Positions 31,423 through 49,484 are shown, counted from the first letter of the stretch. The stretch is DNA of 64,000 bases from C-114 sp963719285 (GCA_963719285.1 CAVRBO010000001.1:992001-1056000); one strand, 5' to 3'. Numbers and translations: made by a program. Notes: generated from the sequence alone by a model not told the origin.

Positions 31423-32109
31423 TCAGGCTCCCGCTGCCGCGACCGCGGCCGCCTGGGCCGGGGTCAGCTCGCGATTGCCGCGCTCGGGCGCGATGTCACC
31501 GCGGTAGACCCACACCTTGACGCCGATGCGGCCGTACGTGGTGTGGGCGTGGACCTGGCCGTAGCTGATGTCGGCACGGAGCGTGCCGAGCGGGATGCGC
31601 CCCTCGCGGTCCCACTCGCGGCGGCCCATCTCCGAGCCGCCCAGGCGGCCGGCGACGGCGATCTTCACGCCCTTCGCGCCGGCCTTCATCGTCCGCTGGA
31701 TGGCCTGCTTCATCGCCTTCTTGAACGCGATCCGGCGGGCCAGCTGCTGGGCGATGTTCATGGCCACGAGATACGCGTCGAGCTCCGGCTGGCGGATCTC
31801 CTTGATCTCGAGCTTCACCTTGCGCTTGGTGAGCAGGCCGATCTGGGTCCGCAGGATCTCGACGTTCGTGCCGCCCTTGCCGATCACGATGCCCGGCTTG
31901 GCGGTGTGGATCGTGACCGTCACGTGGTTGATCCCGCGCTCGATCTCGACGCCGCTGACGCTCGCGTTGGCGAGCCGCTTGGCGACGAGCTTGCGGATCC
32001 CGATGTCCTCCTGGAGGAGGGCGGTGTATTCCTTGTCCGCGTACCACTTCGCGGTCCAGGTGCGCGAGACACCCAACCGGAAGCCGTACGGGTGAACCTT
32101 GTGACCCAT
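31423..32109 (-). CDS. rpsC: 30S ribosomal protein S3
   Basis: S3 (uS3) forms part of the mRNA entry helicase site. The 228-residue protein starts MGHKVHPYGFRLGVSRTW, has the KH domain VTVTIHTAKPGIVIGKGGTNVEILR and the C-terminal domain GRLGGSEMGRREWDREGRIPLGTLRADISYGQVHAHTTYGRIGVKVWVYRGD. Complete, with a short Ala-rich end. Followed by rplP with one base between. Confidence 0.98.
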   Translation of the reverse strand: MGHKVHPYGFRLGVSRTWTAKWYADKEYTALLQEDIGIRKLVAKRLANASVSGVEIERGINHVTVTIHTAKPGIVIGKGGTNVEILRTQIGLLTKRKVKLEIKEIRQPELDAYLVAMNIAQQLARRIAFKKAMKQAIQRTMKAGAKGVKIAVAGRLGGSEMGRREWDREGRIPLGTLRADISYGQVHAHTTYGRIGVKVWVYRGDIAPERGNRELTPAQAAAVAAAGA

Positions 32110-32113
32110 CCGG

Positions 32114-32452
32114 CTAGGCCTCCCGCTCGGCGACGACGACCGTGATGTGGGTCATCGGCTTGTGGATGGCGAACGCCCGTCCCTGGGCGCGCGGGCGGAA
32201 CCGCTTGATCGTGGGCCCCTCGTCGGCGCGGGCTTCCACGACGACCAGGTCCTCCGCTGACAGGTTGTGGTTGTTCTCGGCGTTCGCGGTCGCGCTCTTG
32301 AGCACGGCCGCGACGTCACGGGCGGCGTGCTGGGGCATGAACCGGAGGTATGCCGCGGCCTCCTCCACCGGCTTGCCGGTGATGGCCCTGGTCACGAGTC
32401 CGATCTTGCGAGTGGACCCGCGCTGGTACTTGGCGGTGGCTGAGACACGCAT
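32114..32452 (-). CDS. rplV: 50S ribosomal protein L22
   Basis: L22 (uL22) lines the exit tunnel constriction. The 112-residue product has the conserved SATAKYQRGSTRKIGLVTRAITGKPVEEAAAYLRFMPQHAARDVAAVLKSATANAENNHNLSAEDLVVVEARADEGPTIKRFRPRAQGRAFAIHKPMTHITVVVAE, including the tunnel loop RFRPRAQGRAF. Typical length; order rpsS-rplV-rpsC standard. Confidence 0.98.
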   Translation of the reverse strand: MRVSATAKYQRGSTRKIGLVTRAITGKPVEEAAAYLRFMPQHAARDVAAVLKSATANAENNHNLSAEDLVVVEARADEGPTIKRFRPRAQGRAFAIHKPMTHITVVVAEREA

Positions 32453-32464
32453 CGTTCGGTGGAC

Positions 32465-32749
32465 CTACTTCAACGACGTCGAGCGCTCGGTGTGCCTGCC
32501 GTGCCCGCGGTAGTTGCGGGTGGGCGAGAACTCGCCGAGCCGATGCCCGACCATGTTCTCCGACACGTAGACCGGGATGTGCTTCTTGCCGTTGTAGACG
32601 GCGATGGTGTGGCCGATGAAGTCCGGGAAGATGACGGACGCGCGGGACCAGGTCTTGACGACCTTCTTCTCGTTGCGCTTGTTCATCTCCTCGACGCGCC
32701 CCTTGAGGCGCTCCTCGACGAACCAGCCCTTCTTGACGGATCGTGACAT
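32465..32749 (-). CDS. rpsS: 30S ribosomal protein S19
   Basis: S19 (uS19) in the 30S head, in contact with S13. The 94-residue protein starts MSRSVKKGWFVEERLKGRVEEMN and contains TWSRASVIFPDFIGHTIAVYNGKKHIPVYVSENMVGHRLGEFSPTRNYRGHGRH. Complete and standard. Between rplB and rplV. Confidence 0.98.
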   Translation of the reverse strand: MSRSVKKGWFVEERLKGRVEEMNKRNEKKVVKTWSRASVIFPDFIGHTIAVYNGKKHIPVYVSENMVGHRLGEFSPTRNYRGHGRHTERSTSLK

Positions 32750-32758
32750 CGCTCGCCC

Positions 32759-33586
<828 letters not shown>

Positions 33587-33588
33587 CG

Positions 33589-33912
33589 TCAGACTCCCTC
33601 GAAGAAGGTGATCTTCTGGCCGGCCGCCAGCGTCACGACCGCTTTGCGCCACGGCGTCGTATGACCGACCTGCCGGCCGCGGCGCGTCCCGCGCCGCTTC
33701 TCCTTCGACTTGGTCGTGAGCACGTTGACCCCGACCACGGTCACGCTCTCCTTGCGGTAGAGCTCCTCGATCGCCGCCTTGATCTGGATCTTGTTGGCGT
33801 CGCGGTGGACCTCGAAGGTGTAGCGGTGGTTCGGTTCCTGGTTCGAGAGGTCGATCGACTTCTCGCTGATGACCGGCCGCACGATCACCTCGTGCGCCGT
33901 GAGCGTGCTCAT
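33589..33912 (-). CDS. rplW: 50S ribosomal protein L23
   Basis: L23 (uL23) at the exit tunnel docks trigger factor and SRP. The 107-residue protein has LTAHEVIVRPVISEKSIDLSNQEPNHRYTFEVHRDANKIQIKAAIEELY, VVGVNVLTTKSKEKRRGTRRGRQVGHTTPWRKAVVTLAAGQKI. Typical. The ATG overlaps the rplD stop as ATGA. Confidence 0.98.
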   Translation of the reverse strand: MSTLTAHEVIVRPVISEKSIDLSNQEPNHRYTFEVHRDANKIQIKAAIEELYRKESVTVVGVNVLTTKSKEKRRGTRRGRQVGHTTPWRKAVVTLAAGQKITFFEGV

Positions 33913-34532
33913 GCGTACACCTCGTCCATCCGGGCGAGGGCCGGCTGCTCGATGAGGACCACGTCCGCGTTGAGCAGGTCGACCACGTTGAGAGAGTCGG
34001 CGAGGATGACCTCGACCCTGGGCAGGTTGCGCGACGAGAGTTCGAGCTTCTGGTCGCGGCCCGGTGCCACGACGAGGACGCGGCCGCCCGCCTTGAGGGC
34101 GGCCAGCACGTCCACGAAGTCGCGGGTCCTGATCGCCTCGAGCCCGAATGTGTCGATGATCCGGATCGCGTCGTCGCCGAACTTGGCCGTGAGCGCGCCA
34201 CGGAGCGCCAGGCGCTTCATCTTGCGCGGCAGCCGCTGCTCGTAGGAGCGCGGGTGGGGCCCGAAGACGGCGCCGCCGCCCCGGAAGTGCGGCGCGGTCC
34301 GGTGGCCCTGGCGGGCCCGGCCCGTGCCCTTCTGGCGGTACGGCTTGCGGCCGCCGCCGCGGACCTCGCCGCGGGTCTTGGTGTCGCTCGTGCCGAGATG
34401 GCGGCCGGCCAGCTGGGCGACGACGACCTGGTGGAGCACGGCGGCGTTCACCGGGGCCGCGAAGAGGTCGTCGTTGAGCTCCACGTCGCCCACCGAGGCG
34501 CCCGTCCTGTCGTACAGGGTCGTCTGCGGCAT
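33909..34532 (-). CDS. rplD: 50S ribosomal protein L4
   Basis: L4 (uL4) extends into the exit tunnel and, in some bacteria, autoregulates the S10 operon. The 207-residue protein has the tunnel loop GRHLGTSDTKTRGEVRGGGRKPYRQKGTGRARQGHRTAPHFRGGGAVFGPHPRSY and the conserved PRKMKRLALRGALTAK. It ends NVVDLLNADVVLIEQPALARMDEVYA. Standard length. Precedes rplW. Confidence 0.98.
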   Translation of the reverse strand: MPQTTLYDRTGASVGDVELNDDLFAAPVNAAVLHQVVVAQLAGRHLGTSDTKTRGEVRGGGRKPYRQKGTGRARQGHRTAPHFRGGGAVFGPHPRSYEQRLPRKMKRLALRGALTAKFGDDAIRIIDTFGLEAIRTRDFVDVLAALKAGGRVLVVAPGRDQKLELSSRNLPRVEVILADSLNVVDLLNADVVLIEQPALARMDEVYA

Positions 34533-34533
34533 G

Positions 34534-35145
34534 TCAGGCCTTCTTCACGAGGATGAGCGCGTGCTTGGACCCGGGCAGGGTCCCCTTCACGAGCAGCAGG
34601 TTGCGCTCGGCGTCCGTGCGGACGACGCGCAGCTTCTTGACGGTCGCTCGGTGGTCGCCCATGTGGCCGGCCATCTTCATGCCCTTGTAGACGCGACCCG
34701 GGGTCGTGCCCGGGCCGATCGAACCGGGGGCGCGGTGGTGGTCCGAGCCGTGGGTCTTGGGACCGCGCTTGAAGTGGTGGCGCTTGATGTGCCCGGCGAA
34801 GCCCTTGCCCTTGGACACGCCGGTCACGTCGACCAGATCGCCGGCCGCGAACAGCTCGGCGACGCCGAGCTGCTGACCGACTTCGTAGCCGTCGACGTCG
34901 TCGATCCGGAACTCGCGGATCGTGGCGACCTGGGGCAGGCCTTCGAGCTGGCCGGCCTCGGGCTTGGTGAGCCGCTTGCTCGGCTCGATGCCGAGCTGGA
35001 CGGCCGTGTAGCCATCGCGGGCGGTGGTCCGGAGGCGCGTGACGGTATTCGGCTCGACGGCCAGGACGCTCACCGCGACCATGGTCCCGTCGGCCTGGAA
35101 GACCTGGGTCATGCCGATCTTTCGACCGATGAGTCCGATCGCCAT
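34534..35145 (-). CDS. rplC: 50S ribosomal protein L3
   Basis: L3 (uL3) is an early assembly protein near the A site. The 203-residue protein reads IGLIGRKIGMTQVFQADGTMVAVSVLAVEPNTVTRLRT, with the conserved KGKGFAGHIKRHHFKRGPKTHGSDHHRAPGSIGPGTTPGRVYKGMKMAGHMGD. Typical. It follows the 136-base spacer after rpsJ that carries a repeated element. Confidence 0.98.
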   Translation of the reverse strand: MAIGLIGRKIGMTQVFQADGTMVAVSVLAVEPNTVTRLRTTARDGYTAVQLGIEPSKRLTKPEAGQLEGLPQVATIREFRIDDVDGYEVGQQLGVAELFAAGDLVDVTGVSKGKGFAGHIKRHHFKRGPKTHGSDHHRAPGSIGPGTTPGRVYKGMKMAGHMGDHRATVKKLRVVRTDAERNLLLVKGTLPGSKHALILVKKA

Positions 35146-35187
35146 CAGAGCCCTGCCTCGCCGCGCAACCGCGCCCAGTGCACGGCG

Positions 35188-35249
35188 GAGCCGAGCACGG
35201 GAGGGAGCGCACTTGACGTGCGTGAGCGACCGCGCGCAGGCGACAACGC
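35188..35249 (-). repeat. intergenic repeat, copy 1 (rpsJ-rplC spacer)
   Basis: On the plus strand this has GAGCCGAGCACG at 35188-35199, GTGCGTGAGCG at 35218-35228 and a CGCGCGCAGGCGACAACGC block ending at 35249. The same three blocks, in the same order and almost the same spacing, recur at 51148-51208 in the nusG-rplK spacer. By eye 40 of 44 block positions match; the stretch between the first two blocks is divergent. It is outside any gene. Function unknown; a mobile-type intergenic repeat or a shared regulatory site are both possible. Confidence 0.7.
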
Positions 35250-35281
35250 GGCAATGGGTCGGTCGAGCGAGTGAGGCGTCA

Positions 35282-35590
35282 TCACATCTTGATCTCGATG
35301 TCGACGCCCGCCGCCAGCGAGAGTCGCATCAGGGCGTCGACCGTCTTCGAACTCGGGTCCAGGATGTCGATGAGCCGCTTATGGGTGCGGATCTCGAACT
35401 GCTCCCGGCTGTCCTTGTCGATGAACGGGGAACGCAGGACGGTGAATTTCTCGATGCGCGTCGGCAGCGGCACGGGCCCGGCGACATCCGCGCCGGTCCG
35501 CTGGGCCGTCTCCACGATCTGGGCCGCCGACTGATCGAGCAGCCGGTGGTCGTACGCTTTGAGGCGGATCCTGATCCGCTGCTTCGCCAT
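35282..35590 (-). CDS. rpsJ: 30S ribosomal protein S10 (NusE)
   Basis: S10 (uS10), also NusE in transcription antitermination with NusB. The 102-residue protein reads KQRIRIRLKAYDHRLLDQSAAQIVETAQRTGADVAGPVPLPTRIEKFTVLRSPFIDKDSREQFEIRTHKRLIDILDPSSKTVDALMRLSLAAGVDIEIKM, standard. It starts 4 bases after tuf copy 1, and the identity between the two tuf copies extends into its first codons. Confidence 0.98.
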   Translation of the reverse strand: MAKQRIRIRLKAYDHRLLDQSAAQIVETAQRTGADVAGPVPLPTRIEKFTVLRSPFIDKDSREQFEIRTHKRLIDILDPSSKTVDALMRLSLAAGVDIEIKM

Positions 35591-35594
35591 CGTC

Positions 35595-36791
<1,197 letters not shown>

Positions 36792-36837
36792 CGTGGCTTT
36801 CTCCTGGCTCCTCTCCCGTCCCGAGGGTCGGTCGTGA

Positions 36838-38913
36838 CTAGAACTTCGACTTCTGGACGAGCTCGGAGGCGACCCCGGCGGGTACCTCCGCGTAGTGGCT
36901 GAATTCCATCGACGAGCTGGCCCGGCCCTGGGACATGCTGCGCAGATCCGTGACGTAGCCGAACATCAGGGCGAGCGGGATGAACGCCCGGACGACCTGC
37001 GTGCCGCCCCGACTCTCCATCCCGTCGATCTGACCCCGCCGGCTGTTGAGGTCGCCGATCACGTCGCCCATGAACTCCTCGGGCATCGTGACCTCGACCT
37101 TCATGATCGGCTCGAGGATCACGGGGTGGGCCTTGGGGACCGCGTCCTTGATGGCCAGCGAACCGGCGATCTTGAACGCCATCTCCGAGCTGTCCACTTC
37201 GTGGAACGAGCCGTCGTGGAGGGTGACCTTGACGTCGACCATCGGGAAACCCGCGTAGATGCCCGTCTCGAGCGTCTCGCGGATGCCCTGGTCGATCGGC
37301 TTGATGTACTCGCGCGGGATCGTGCCGCCGACGATCTTGTCGACGAACACGTAGCCCGAGCCCTTCTCGCCCGGCTCGAGCCGGATGACGGCGTGGCCGT
37401 ACTGGCCCTTGCCGCCCGTCTGGCGGACGTGCCGGCCGTTACCCTCCGCCGCGCGGCGGATCGTCTCGCGATAGGAGACCTGGGGCTTGCCGATGTTGGC
37501 GGCCACCTTGAACTCGCGGACCATCCGGTCGACGAGCACGTCGAGGTGGAGCTCGCCCATCCCGGCGATGAGCGTCTCGGCGGTCTCCGGGTCGGTCTTG
37601 ACCCGGAACGTCGGGTCCTCCTCGGCGAGGCGCTGGAGGGCGATCGCAAGCTTGTCCTGGTCGGCCTTGGTCTTGGGCTCGATCTTGACCTCGATGACCG
37701 GCTCCGGGAACGTCATCGACTCGAGGATGACCGGATGCTCGGGATCGGTGAGGGTGTCGCCCGTGAACGTGTCCTTGAGCCCGACGGCGGCGGCGATGTC
37801 GCCGGCGAAGACCTCGTCGATCTCCTCGCGGTGGTTGGCGTGCATCTGGAGGATGCGGCCGATCCGCTCGCGCCGGCCCTTGGTGGGGTTGAGCACGTAC
37901 GAGCCGGCCTTGAGCGTGCCGGAGTAGACCCGGAAGAAGGCGAGCTTGCCCACGAACGGGTCGGCGGCGATCTTGAAGGCGAGCGCGCTGAACGGCTCGG
38001 AGTCGTCCGGCTTGCGCAGGACTTCGGCGCCGGTCGCCGGGTCGAGCCCGTTCATCGGCGGCACGTCGAGCGGCGAGGGCAGGTAGTCCACGACCGCGTC
38101 GAGGAGCTTCTGGATGCCCTTGTTCTTGAGCGCCGAGCCCGTGAGGACCGGGATGATCTTCGTCGCGAGGGTGCCCAGGCGCAGGCCCCGGCGGATCTCC
38201 TCGGTCGTGAATTCCTGGCCCTCGAGGTACTTGTGGAGGAGCTCGTCGTCCATCTCGGCGACGGCCTCGATGAGGGCGCGGCGGTGCTTCTCGGCCTCCT
38301 CGCGGAGCTCGGCCGGGATCTCGATCACGTCGACCTGGTTGCCCAGGTCGTCGCGATAGTAGATGGCCTTCATCTCGACGAGGTCGATGACGCCCTTGAA
38401 CTGGTCCTCGCGGCCGATCGGGATCTGGATCGGCACGGCGTTGGCGCCGAGCCGGTCGCGGATGGACTCGACCCCGCGCCAGAAGTCGGCGCCGGTCCGG
38501 TCGAGCTTGTTGATGAAACAGAAACGCGGCACGCCGTAGCGGTCGGCCTGGCGCCAGACCGTCTCGGACTGGGGCTCGACGCCGGCCACGCCGTCGAACA
38601 CGACGACCGCGCCATCGAGGACGCGAAGGCTCCGCTCGACCTCGACGGTGAAGTCCACGTGCCCGGGCGTATCGATGATGTTGATGCGATGGTCGCCCCA
38701 GAACGCCGTCGTCGCAGCGGCGGTGATCGTGATCCCGCGTTCCTGCTCCTGGGGCATCCAGTCCATGGTCGCGGCGCCTTCATGCACCTCGCCGAGCTTG
38801 TAGATCTTCTTCGTGTAGAAGAGGATCCGCTCGGTGACGGTGGTCTTGCCCGCGTCGATATGGGCGATGATCCCGATGTTCCGCGTGCGTGCCAGCGGAA
38901 CCTGTCGTGCCAC
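36838..38913 (-). CDS. fusA: elongation factor G
   Basis: EF-G drives translocation. The 691-residue protein begins VARQVPLARTRNIGIIAHIDAGKTTVTERILFYTKK, has the switch region QEQERGITITAA, DTPGHVDFTVEVERSLRVLDGAVVVFDGVAGVEPQSETVW and NKLDRTGADF, and domains II-V to the C-terminal YVTDLRSMSQGRASSSMEFSHYAEVP. I use the GTG at 38913, preceded by AGGAG; an alternative GTG at 38946 overlaps rpsG but has no ribosome site. Complete. Confidence 0.97.
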   Translation of the reverse strand: MARQVPLARTRNIGIIAHIDAGKTTVTERILFYTKKIYKLGEVHEGAATMDWMPQEQERGITITAAATTAFWGDHRINIIDTPGHVDFTVEVERSLRVLDGAVVVFDGVAGVEPQSETVWRQADRYGVPRFCFINKLDRTGADFWRGVESIRDRLGANAVPIQIPIGREDQFKGVIDLVEMKAIYYRDDLGNQVDVIEIPAELREEAEKHRRALIEAVAEMDDELLHKYLEGQEFTTEEIRRGLRLGTLATKIIPVLTGSALKNKGIQKLLDAVVDYLPSPLDVPPMNGLDPATGAEVLRKPDDSEPFSALAFKIAADPFVGKLAFFRVYSGTLKAGSYVLNPTKGRRERIGRILQMHANHREEIDEVFAGDIAAAVGLKDTFTGDTLTDPEHPVILESMTFPEPVIEVKIEPKTKADQDKLAIALQRLAEEDPTFRVKTDPETAETLIAGMGELHLDVLVDRMVREFKVAANIGKPQVSYRETIRRAAEGNGRHVRQTGGKGQYGHAVIRLEPGEKGSGYVFVDKIVGGTIPREYIKPIDQGIRETLETGIYAGFPMVDVKVTLHDGSFHEVDSSEMAFKIAGSLAIKDAVPKAHPVILEPIMKVEVTMPEEFMGDVIGDLNSRRGQIDGMESRGGTQVVRAFIPLALMFGYVTDLRSMSQGRASSSMEFSHYAEVPAGVASELVQKSKF

Positions 38914-38939
38914 GGTGGGTTTGCGCTCCTGCGCCGTCG

Positions 38940-39407
38940 TTACCACTTGAAGTGGCTGAAGGCGCGGTTCGCCTCCGCCATCTTGTGGGTGTCCTCGCGC
39001 CGCTTGACCGCGGCGCCCAGCCCGTTCATCGCATCGACGAACTCGGCCGCGAGCTTCTCGCTCATGCTCTTGCCGTTGCGCTTGCGGGCGGCCTGGACGA
39101 GCCAGCGCACGCCGAGCGACAGGCGGCGATCGCCCCGGATCTCGACCGGGACCTGGTAGGTGGCGCCGCCGACGCGGCGGGGCTTGACCTCGATGATCGG
39201 GGTCGCGTTGCGGAGGGCCGCCTCGAGCACCTCGAGACCCGGCCGGCGCGACTGCGCCTCGGCGCGGGCCAGCGCCTCACGCAGGATCCGCTCCGACAGG
39301 TTGCGCTTGCCGGCGGTCATGAGCTTCGAGGTGAACCGCGCCGTCGTCCGGTTCGCGGGCGCCGTCTCGTACTTGAGCTTGCGCGGGATGTTGACGCGAC
39401 GGGGCAT
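38940..39407 (-). CDS. rpsG: 30S ribosomal protein S7
   Basis: S7 (uS7) nucleates the 30S head and is the usual str-operon autoregulator. The 155-residue product begins MPRRVNIPRKLKYETAPANRTTARFTSKLMTAGKRNLSERIL, with VEIRGDRRLSLGVRWLVQAARKRNGKSMSEKLAAEFVDAMNGLGAAVKRREDTHKMAEANRAFSHF. Typical. The start codon abuts the rpsL stop with no spacer. Confidence 0.98.
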   Translation of the reverse strand: MPRRVNIPRKLKYETAPANRTTARFTSKLMTAGKRNLSERILREALARAEAQSRRPGLEVLEAALRNATPIIEVKPRRVGGATYQVPVEIRGDRRLSLGVRWLVQAARKRNGKSMSEKLAAEFVDAMNGLGAAVKRREDTHKMAEANRAFSHFKW

Positions 39408-39839
39408 CTACTTCTTGCCCCCGAGACCCGCCGAGGCCTTCGCCCCGTACTTCGAGCGGCCCTGCTTGCGGTCGCGCACGCCGGCGGCGTCCAGGGTGCC
39501 CCGGATGATGTGGTACTTGACCGACGGGAGGTCCTTCACCCGGCCGCCACGCACGAGCACGACCGAGTGCTCCTGCAGGTTGTGGCCGATGCCCGGGATG
39601 TAGGCCGTGACCTCCATCTGATTGGTCAGCCGGACGCGGGCGATCTTGCGCAGCGCGGAGTTCGGCTTCTTGGGCGTCATCGTGCGCACCTGCAAGCACA
39701 CGCCCCGCTTCTGCGGGGCGCCCGGGATCGACTCCTGGCGCTGCTTGAGGCTGTTCCAGTTCTTGCGCATGGCCGGCGCCTTGACCTTGGTGATCCTGCG
39801 CTTGCGGCCGTGGCGTACGAGCTGGCTGATGGTCGGCAC
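39408..39839 (-). CDS. rpsL: 30S ribosomal protein S12
   Basis: S12 (uS12) controls decoding accuracy. The 143-residue product has MTPKKPNSALRKIARVRLTN and VLVRGGRVKDLPSVKYHIIRGTLDAAGV. The residues tied to streptomycin response (Lys of PKKPNS and Lys of GRVKDLP) are the common wild-type ones. The start is GTG at 39839; an AAAGGAA stretch lies 12 bases upstream. First gene of the str operon after the promoter at 40043-40014. Confidence 0.98.
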   Translation of the reverse strand: MPTISQLVRHGRKRRITKVKAPAMRKNWNSLKQRQESIPGAPQKRGVCLQVRTMTPKKPNSALRKIARVRLTNQMEVTAYIPGIGHNLQEHSVVLVRGGRVKDLPSVKYHIIRGTLDAAGVRDRKQGRSKYGAKASAGLGGKK

Positions 39840-40013
39840 GGAGACGCGGTTCCTTTCAGAGTCGTCGGTACGTGGTGGCGGCGGTCGGCCGCCCCGGTCC
39901 GCCGGAGCCGTCGCAGGAGGACGGAGATGTCACCGGGGCCGTTGACGTCGTGATCCCTCGGAGGTCCTCGGCGCACGCGACGAGGGTGGTCCCTCCCGAG
40001 GCCACGAAGGCGG
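39840..40013 (-). promoter_or_regulatory. untranslated leader before rpsL
   Basis: About 170 bases between the predicted transcription start and the rpsL GTG. It contains no supported gene. A long-range pairing of GCCCCGGT (39939-39932) with ACCGGGGC (39898-39891) would enclose a 33-base loop; other short palindromes such as GAGGG-ACCA-CCCTC are also present. A ribosomal-protein leader that binds S7 or S12 is possible but no known motif is recognisable to me. Confidence 0.35.
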
Positions 40014-40043
40014 AGTGTAGCAGCGGGTCCGAACGAGTGTCAA
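40014..40043 (-). promoter_or_regulatory. strong promoter of the rpsL operon
   Basis: On the minus strand a perfect TTGACA (40043-40038) is followed after 18 bases by TACACT (40019-40014), preceded by TGC as an extended -10. Transcription would begin near 40007, about 170 bases before rpsL. It is one of the two best consensus promoters in the window and probably drives rpsL-rpsG-fusA-tuf-rpsJ and onward. Confidence 0.7.
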
Positions 40044-40095
40044 ACGTGGAGACGCCCGTCCGGACCCCCTGGAAGTGGGTCGCCGATGGCTCGGA

Positions 40096-44688
<4,593 letters not shown>

Positions 44689-44742
44689 GGTTCTCCTCCG
44701 CGCCGATGCCTGGCTCAGCGGCGCGATGCCGACCGAAAGCGA

Positions 44743-44774
44743 GCGGGACCGGGCCGGCCGAGCGCCGGTCCCGC
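44743..44774 (-). promoter_or_regulatory. long hairpin in the rpoB-rpoC spacer
   Basis: Perfect 10-bp stem GCGGGACCGG/CCGGTCCCGC (44743-44752 with 44765-44774), loop 12 bases, in the 117-base spacer between rpoB and rpoC. No T-run follows, so termination is not expected; an RNase III-type processing site or translational control element is plausible. Confidence 0.5.
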
Positions 44775-44805
44775 GGGTGGGACGTGTACGTGGACGACGT
44801 GGTGA

Positions 44806-48288
<3,483 letters not shown>

Positions 48289-48350
48289 GAAACATCGCTC
48301 CTTGGCGAAGGAGGAAAGGGGGGAAAGGGACCGAGCTCACAGAACATCAA

Positions 48351-48378
48351 AGGATACCGCGCGATCCCGAAATGTCAA
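48351..48378 (-). promoter_or_regulatory. internal promoter before rpoB
   Basis: On the minus strand TTGACA (48378-48373) is followed after 16 bases by TATCCT (48356-48351). The -35 is perfect and the -10 matches four of six consensus bases. Transcription would start near 48345, about 55 bases before the rpoB ATG. It would allow rpoBC to be made in part independently of rplKAJL. Confidence 0.65.
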
Positions 48379-48441
48379 ACGGGGTCCGCGGGGCCCACGC
48401 GGCGCCGTCTCGCGCCGGCCGGCGAGCCGGGTCGAGGCGGT

Positions 48442-48468
48442 GTCCGGCGCGGAATAGCCGCGCCGGAC
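48442..48468 (-). terminator. rplL-rpoB attenuator-type hairpin
   Basis: A perfect 11-bp stem (GTCCGGCGCGG paired with CCGCGCCGGAC) with a 5-base loop lies just after rplL. It has no T-run after it. Many bacteria have a partial terminator exactly here to lower rpoBC expression relative to the ribosomal proteins; the position and strength of this hairpin suggest the same, but efficiency cannot be read from sequence. Confidence 0.6.
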
Positions 48469-48482
48469 CCGTCCTCGGAGCG

Positions 48483-48869
48483 CTACTTGATGTCGACCTT
48501 CGCGCCCTGCTCCTCGAGGGCGGCCTTGATCTTCTCGGCCTCCTCGCGGGTGACGCCTTCCTTGACCGGCTTGGGGAACGCGTCGACCACGTCCTTGGCC
48601 TCCTTGAGGCCGAGTCCGGTCAGCTCGCGCACGACCTTGATGACCGGGATCTTGTTCGGCCCGATCTCGACGAGGATCGCGCTGAACTCGGTCTGCTCCT
48701 CGACCGCCTCGGGGGCGGCGGCCGCGGCGGCCGGGGCGGCAGCGGCGGCGGCCGGGGCGGCGGCGGTGACGCCGTAGCGGTCCTCGAAGCGCTTGATGAA
48801 CTCGGACAGCTCGAGCACGGTCATCTTGTCGATGGCTTCGAGCAGATCGTCCTGGGTGAGAACGGCCAT
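48483..48869 (-). CDS. rplL: 50S ribosomal protein L7/L12
   Basis: L7/L12 (bL12), the flexible stalk protein that recruits GTPase factors. The 128-residue product has an N-terminal dimerisation helix pair (DDLLEAIDKMTVLELSEFIKRFEDRYGV), an Ala-rich hinge and the C-terminal domain KIPVIKVVRELTGLGLKEAKDVVDAFPKPVKEGVTREEAEKIKAALEEQGAKVDIK. Typical. The hinge alanine repeat is about 25 residues long. Confidence 0.98.
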   Translation of the reverse strand: MAVLTQDDLLEAIDKMTVLELSEFIKRFEDRYGVTAAAPAAAAAAPAAAAAAPEAVEEQTEFSAILVEIGPNKIPVIKVVRELTGLGLKEAKDVVDAFPKPVKEGVTREEAEKIKAALEEQGAKVDIK

Positions 48870-48956
48870 GGGATCGGACTCCTTCGTCGGGCGGATCCGG
48901 GGACCCGCGTGGGTGTCGTTGGGTGGTAAGGGTGTGGGTTCGCCGGTCGGTCGCCG

Positions 48957-49484
48957 TCAGCCTTCCGCGGCGGCCTTCTGGTCACGTACGGAGGCGAGGG
49001 CATAGCCGAGATTCCGCAGGTTCGCCCCGAGCAGCCCCGCCAGCGTCGCGATCGGGGACGCCATCGCCCCGGCCAGCTTCGCCTGGAGGACCGGCCGCGA
49101 CGGCAGCGACGCGAGCGTCGTCACCTGATCGGCGCCGATGGCCCGGTCGCCGAGCACGGCGCCCGTGATGCGGACCATCTTGTACGGCTTGATGGCATCG
49201 AGGACGGCCTTGGCGGCCACGGCCTCGTCGCCGTTGGCGAACGCGATGGCCGTGGGACCGACGAGCAGCGGCGAGAGCGCCGCTCCCGTCTCGTTCGTGG
49301 CCGCGAGACGCATCAGCCGGTTCTTGACGACCCGGTACCCGACGTCGTGCTTGCGCAGGGAACGTCGGATCTCGGCGATCTCGCTCACCTTGAGGCCGCG
49401 GTATTCGGAGACGATGAGGGTCGTCGATCGGGCGAGCTCGCCCTTCAGCGACTCGATCGTCTCGCGCTTGGCCTCGGTCGGCAT
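48957..49484 (-). CDS. rplJ: 50S ribosomal protein L10
   Basis: L10 (uL10) anchors the L7/L12 stalk and represses its own operon by binding its leader mRNA. The 175-residue product begins MPTEAKRETIESLKGELARSTTLIVSEYRGLKVSEIAEIRRSLRKHDVGYRVVKNRLMRLA. I use the ATG at 49484, which has AAGGGAGG 5 bases upstream; a longer in-frame ATG lies in the leader. The leader before it is described separately. Confidence 0.97.
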   Translation of the reverse strand: MPTEAKRETIESLKGELARSTTLIVSEYRGLKVSEIAEIRRSLRKHDVGYRVVKNRLMRLAATNETGAALSPLLVGPTAIAFANGDEAVAAKAVLDAIKPYKMVRITGAVLGDRAIGADQVTTLASLPSRPVLQAKLAGAMASPIATLAGLLGANLRNLGYALASVRDQKAAAEG

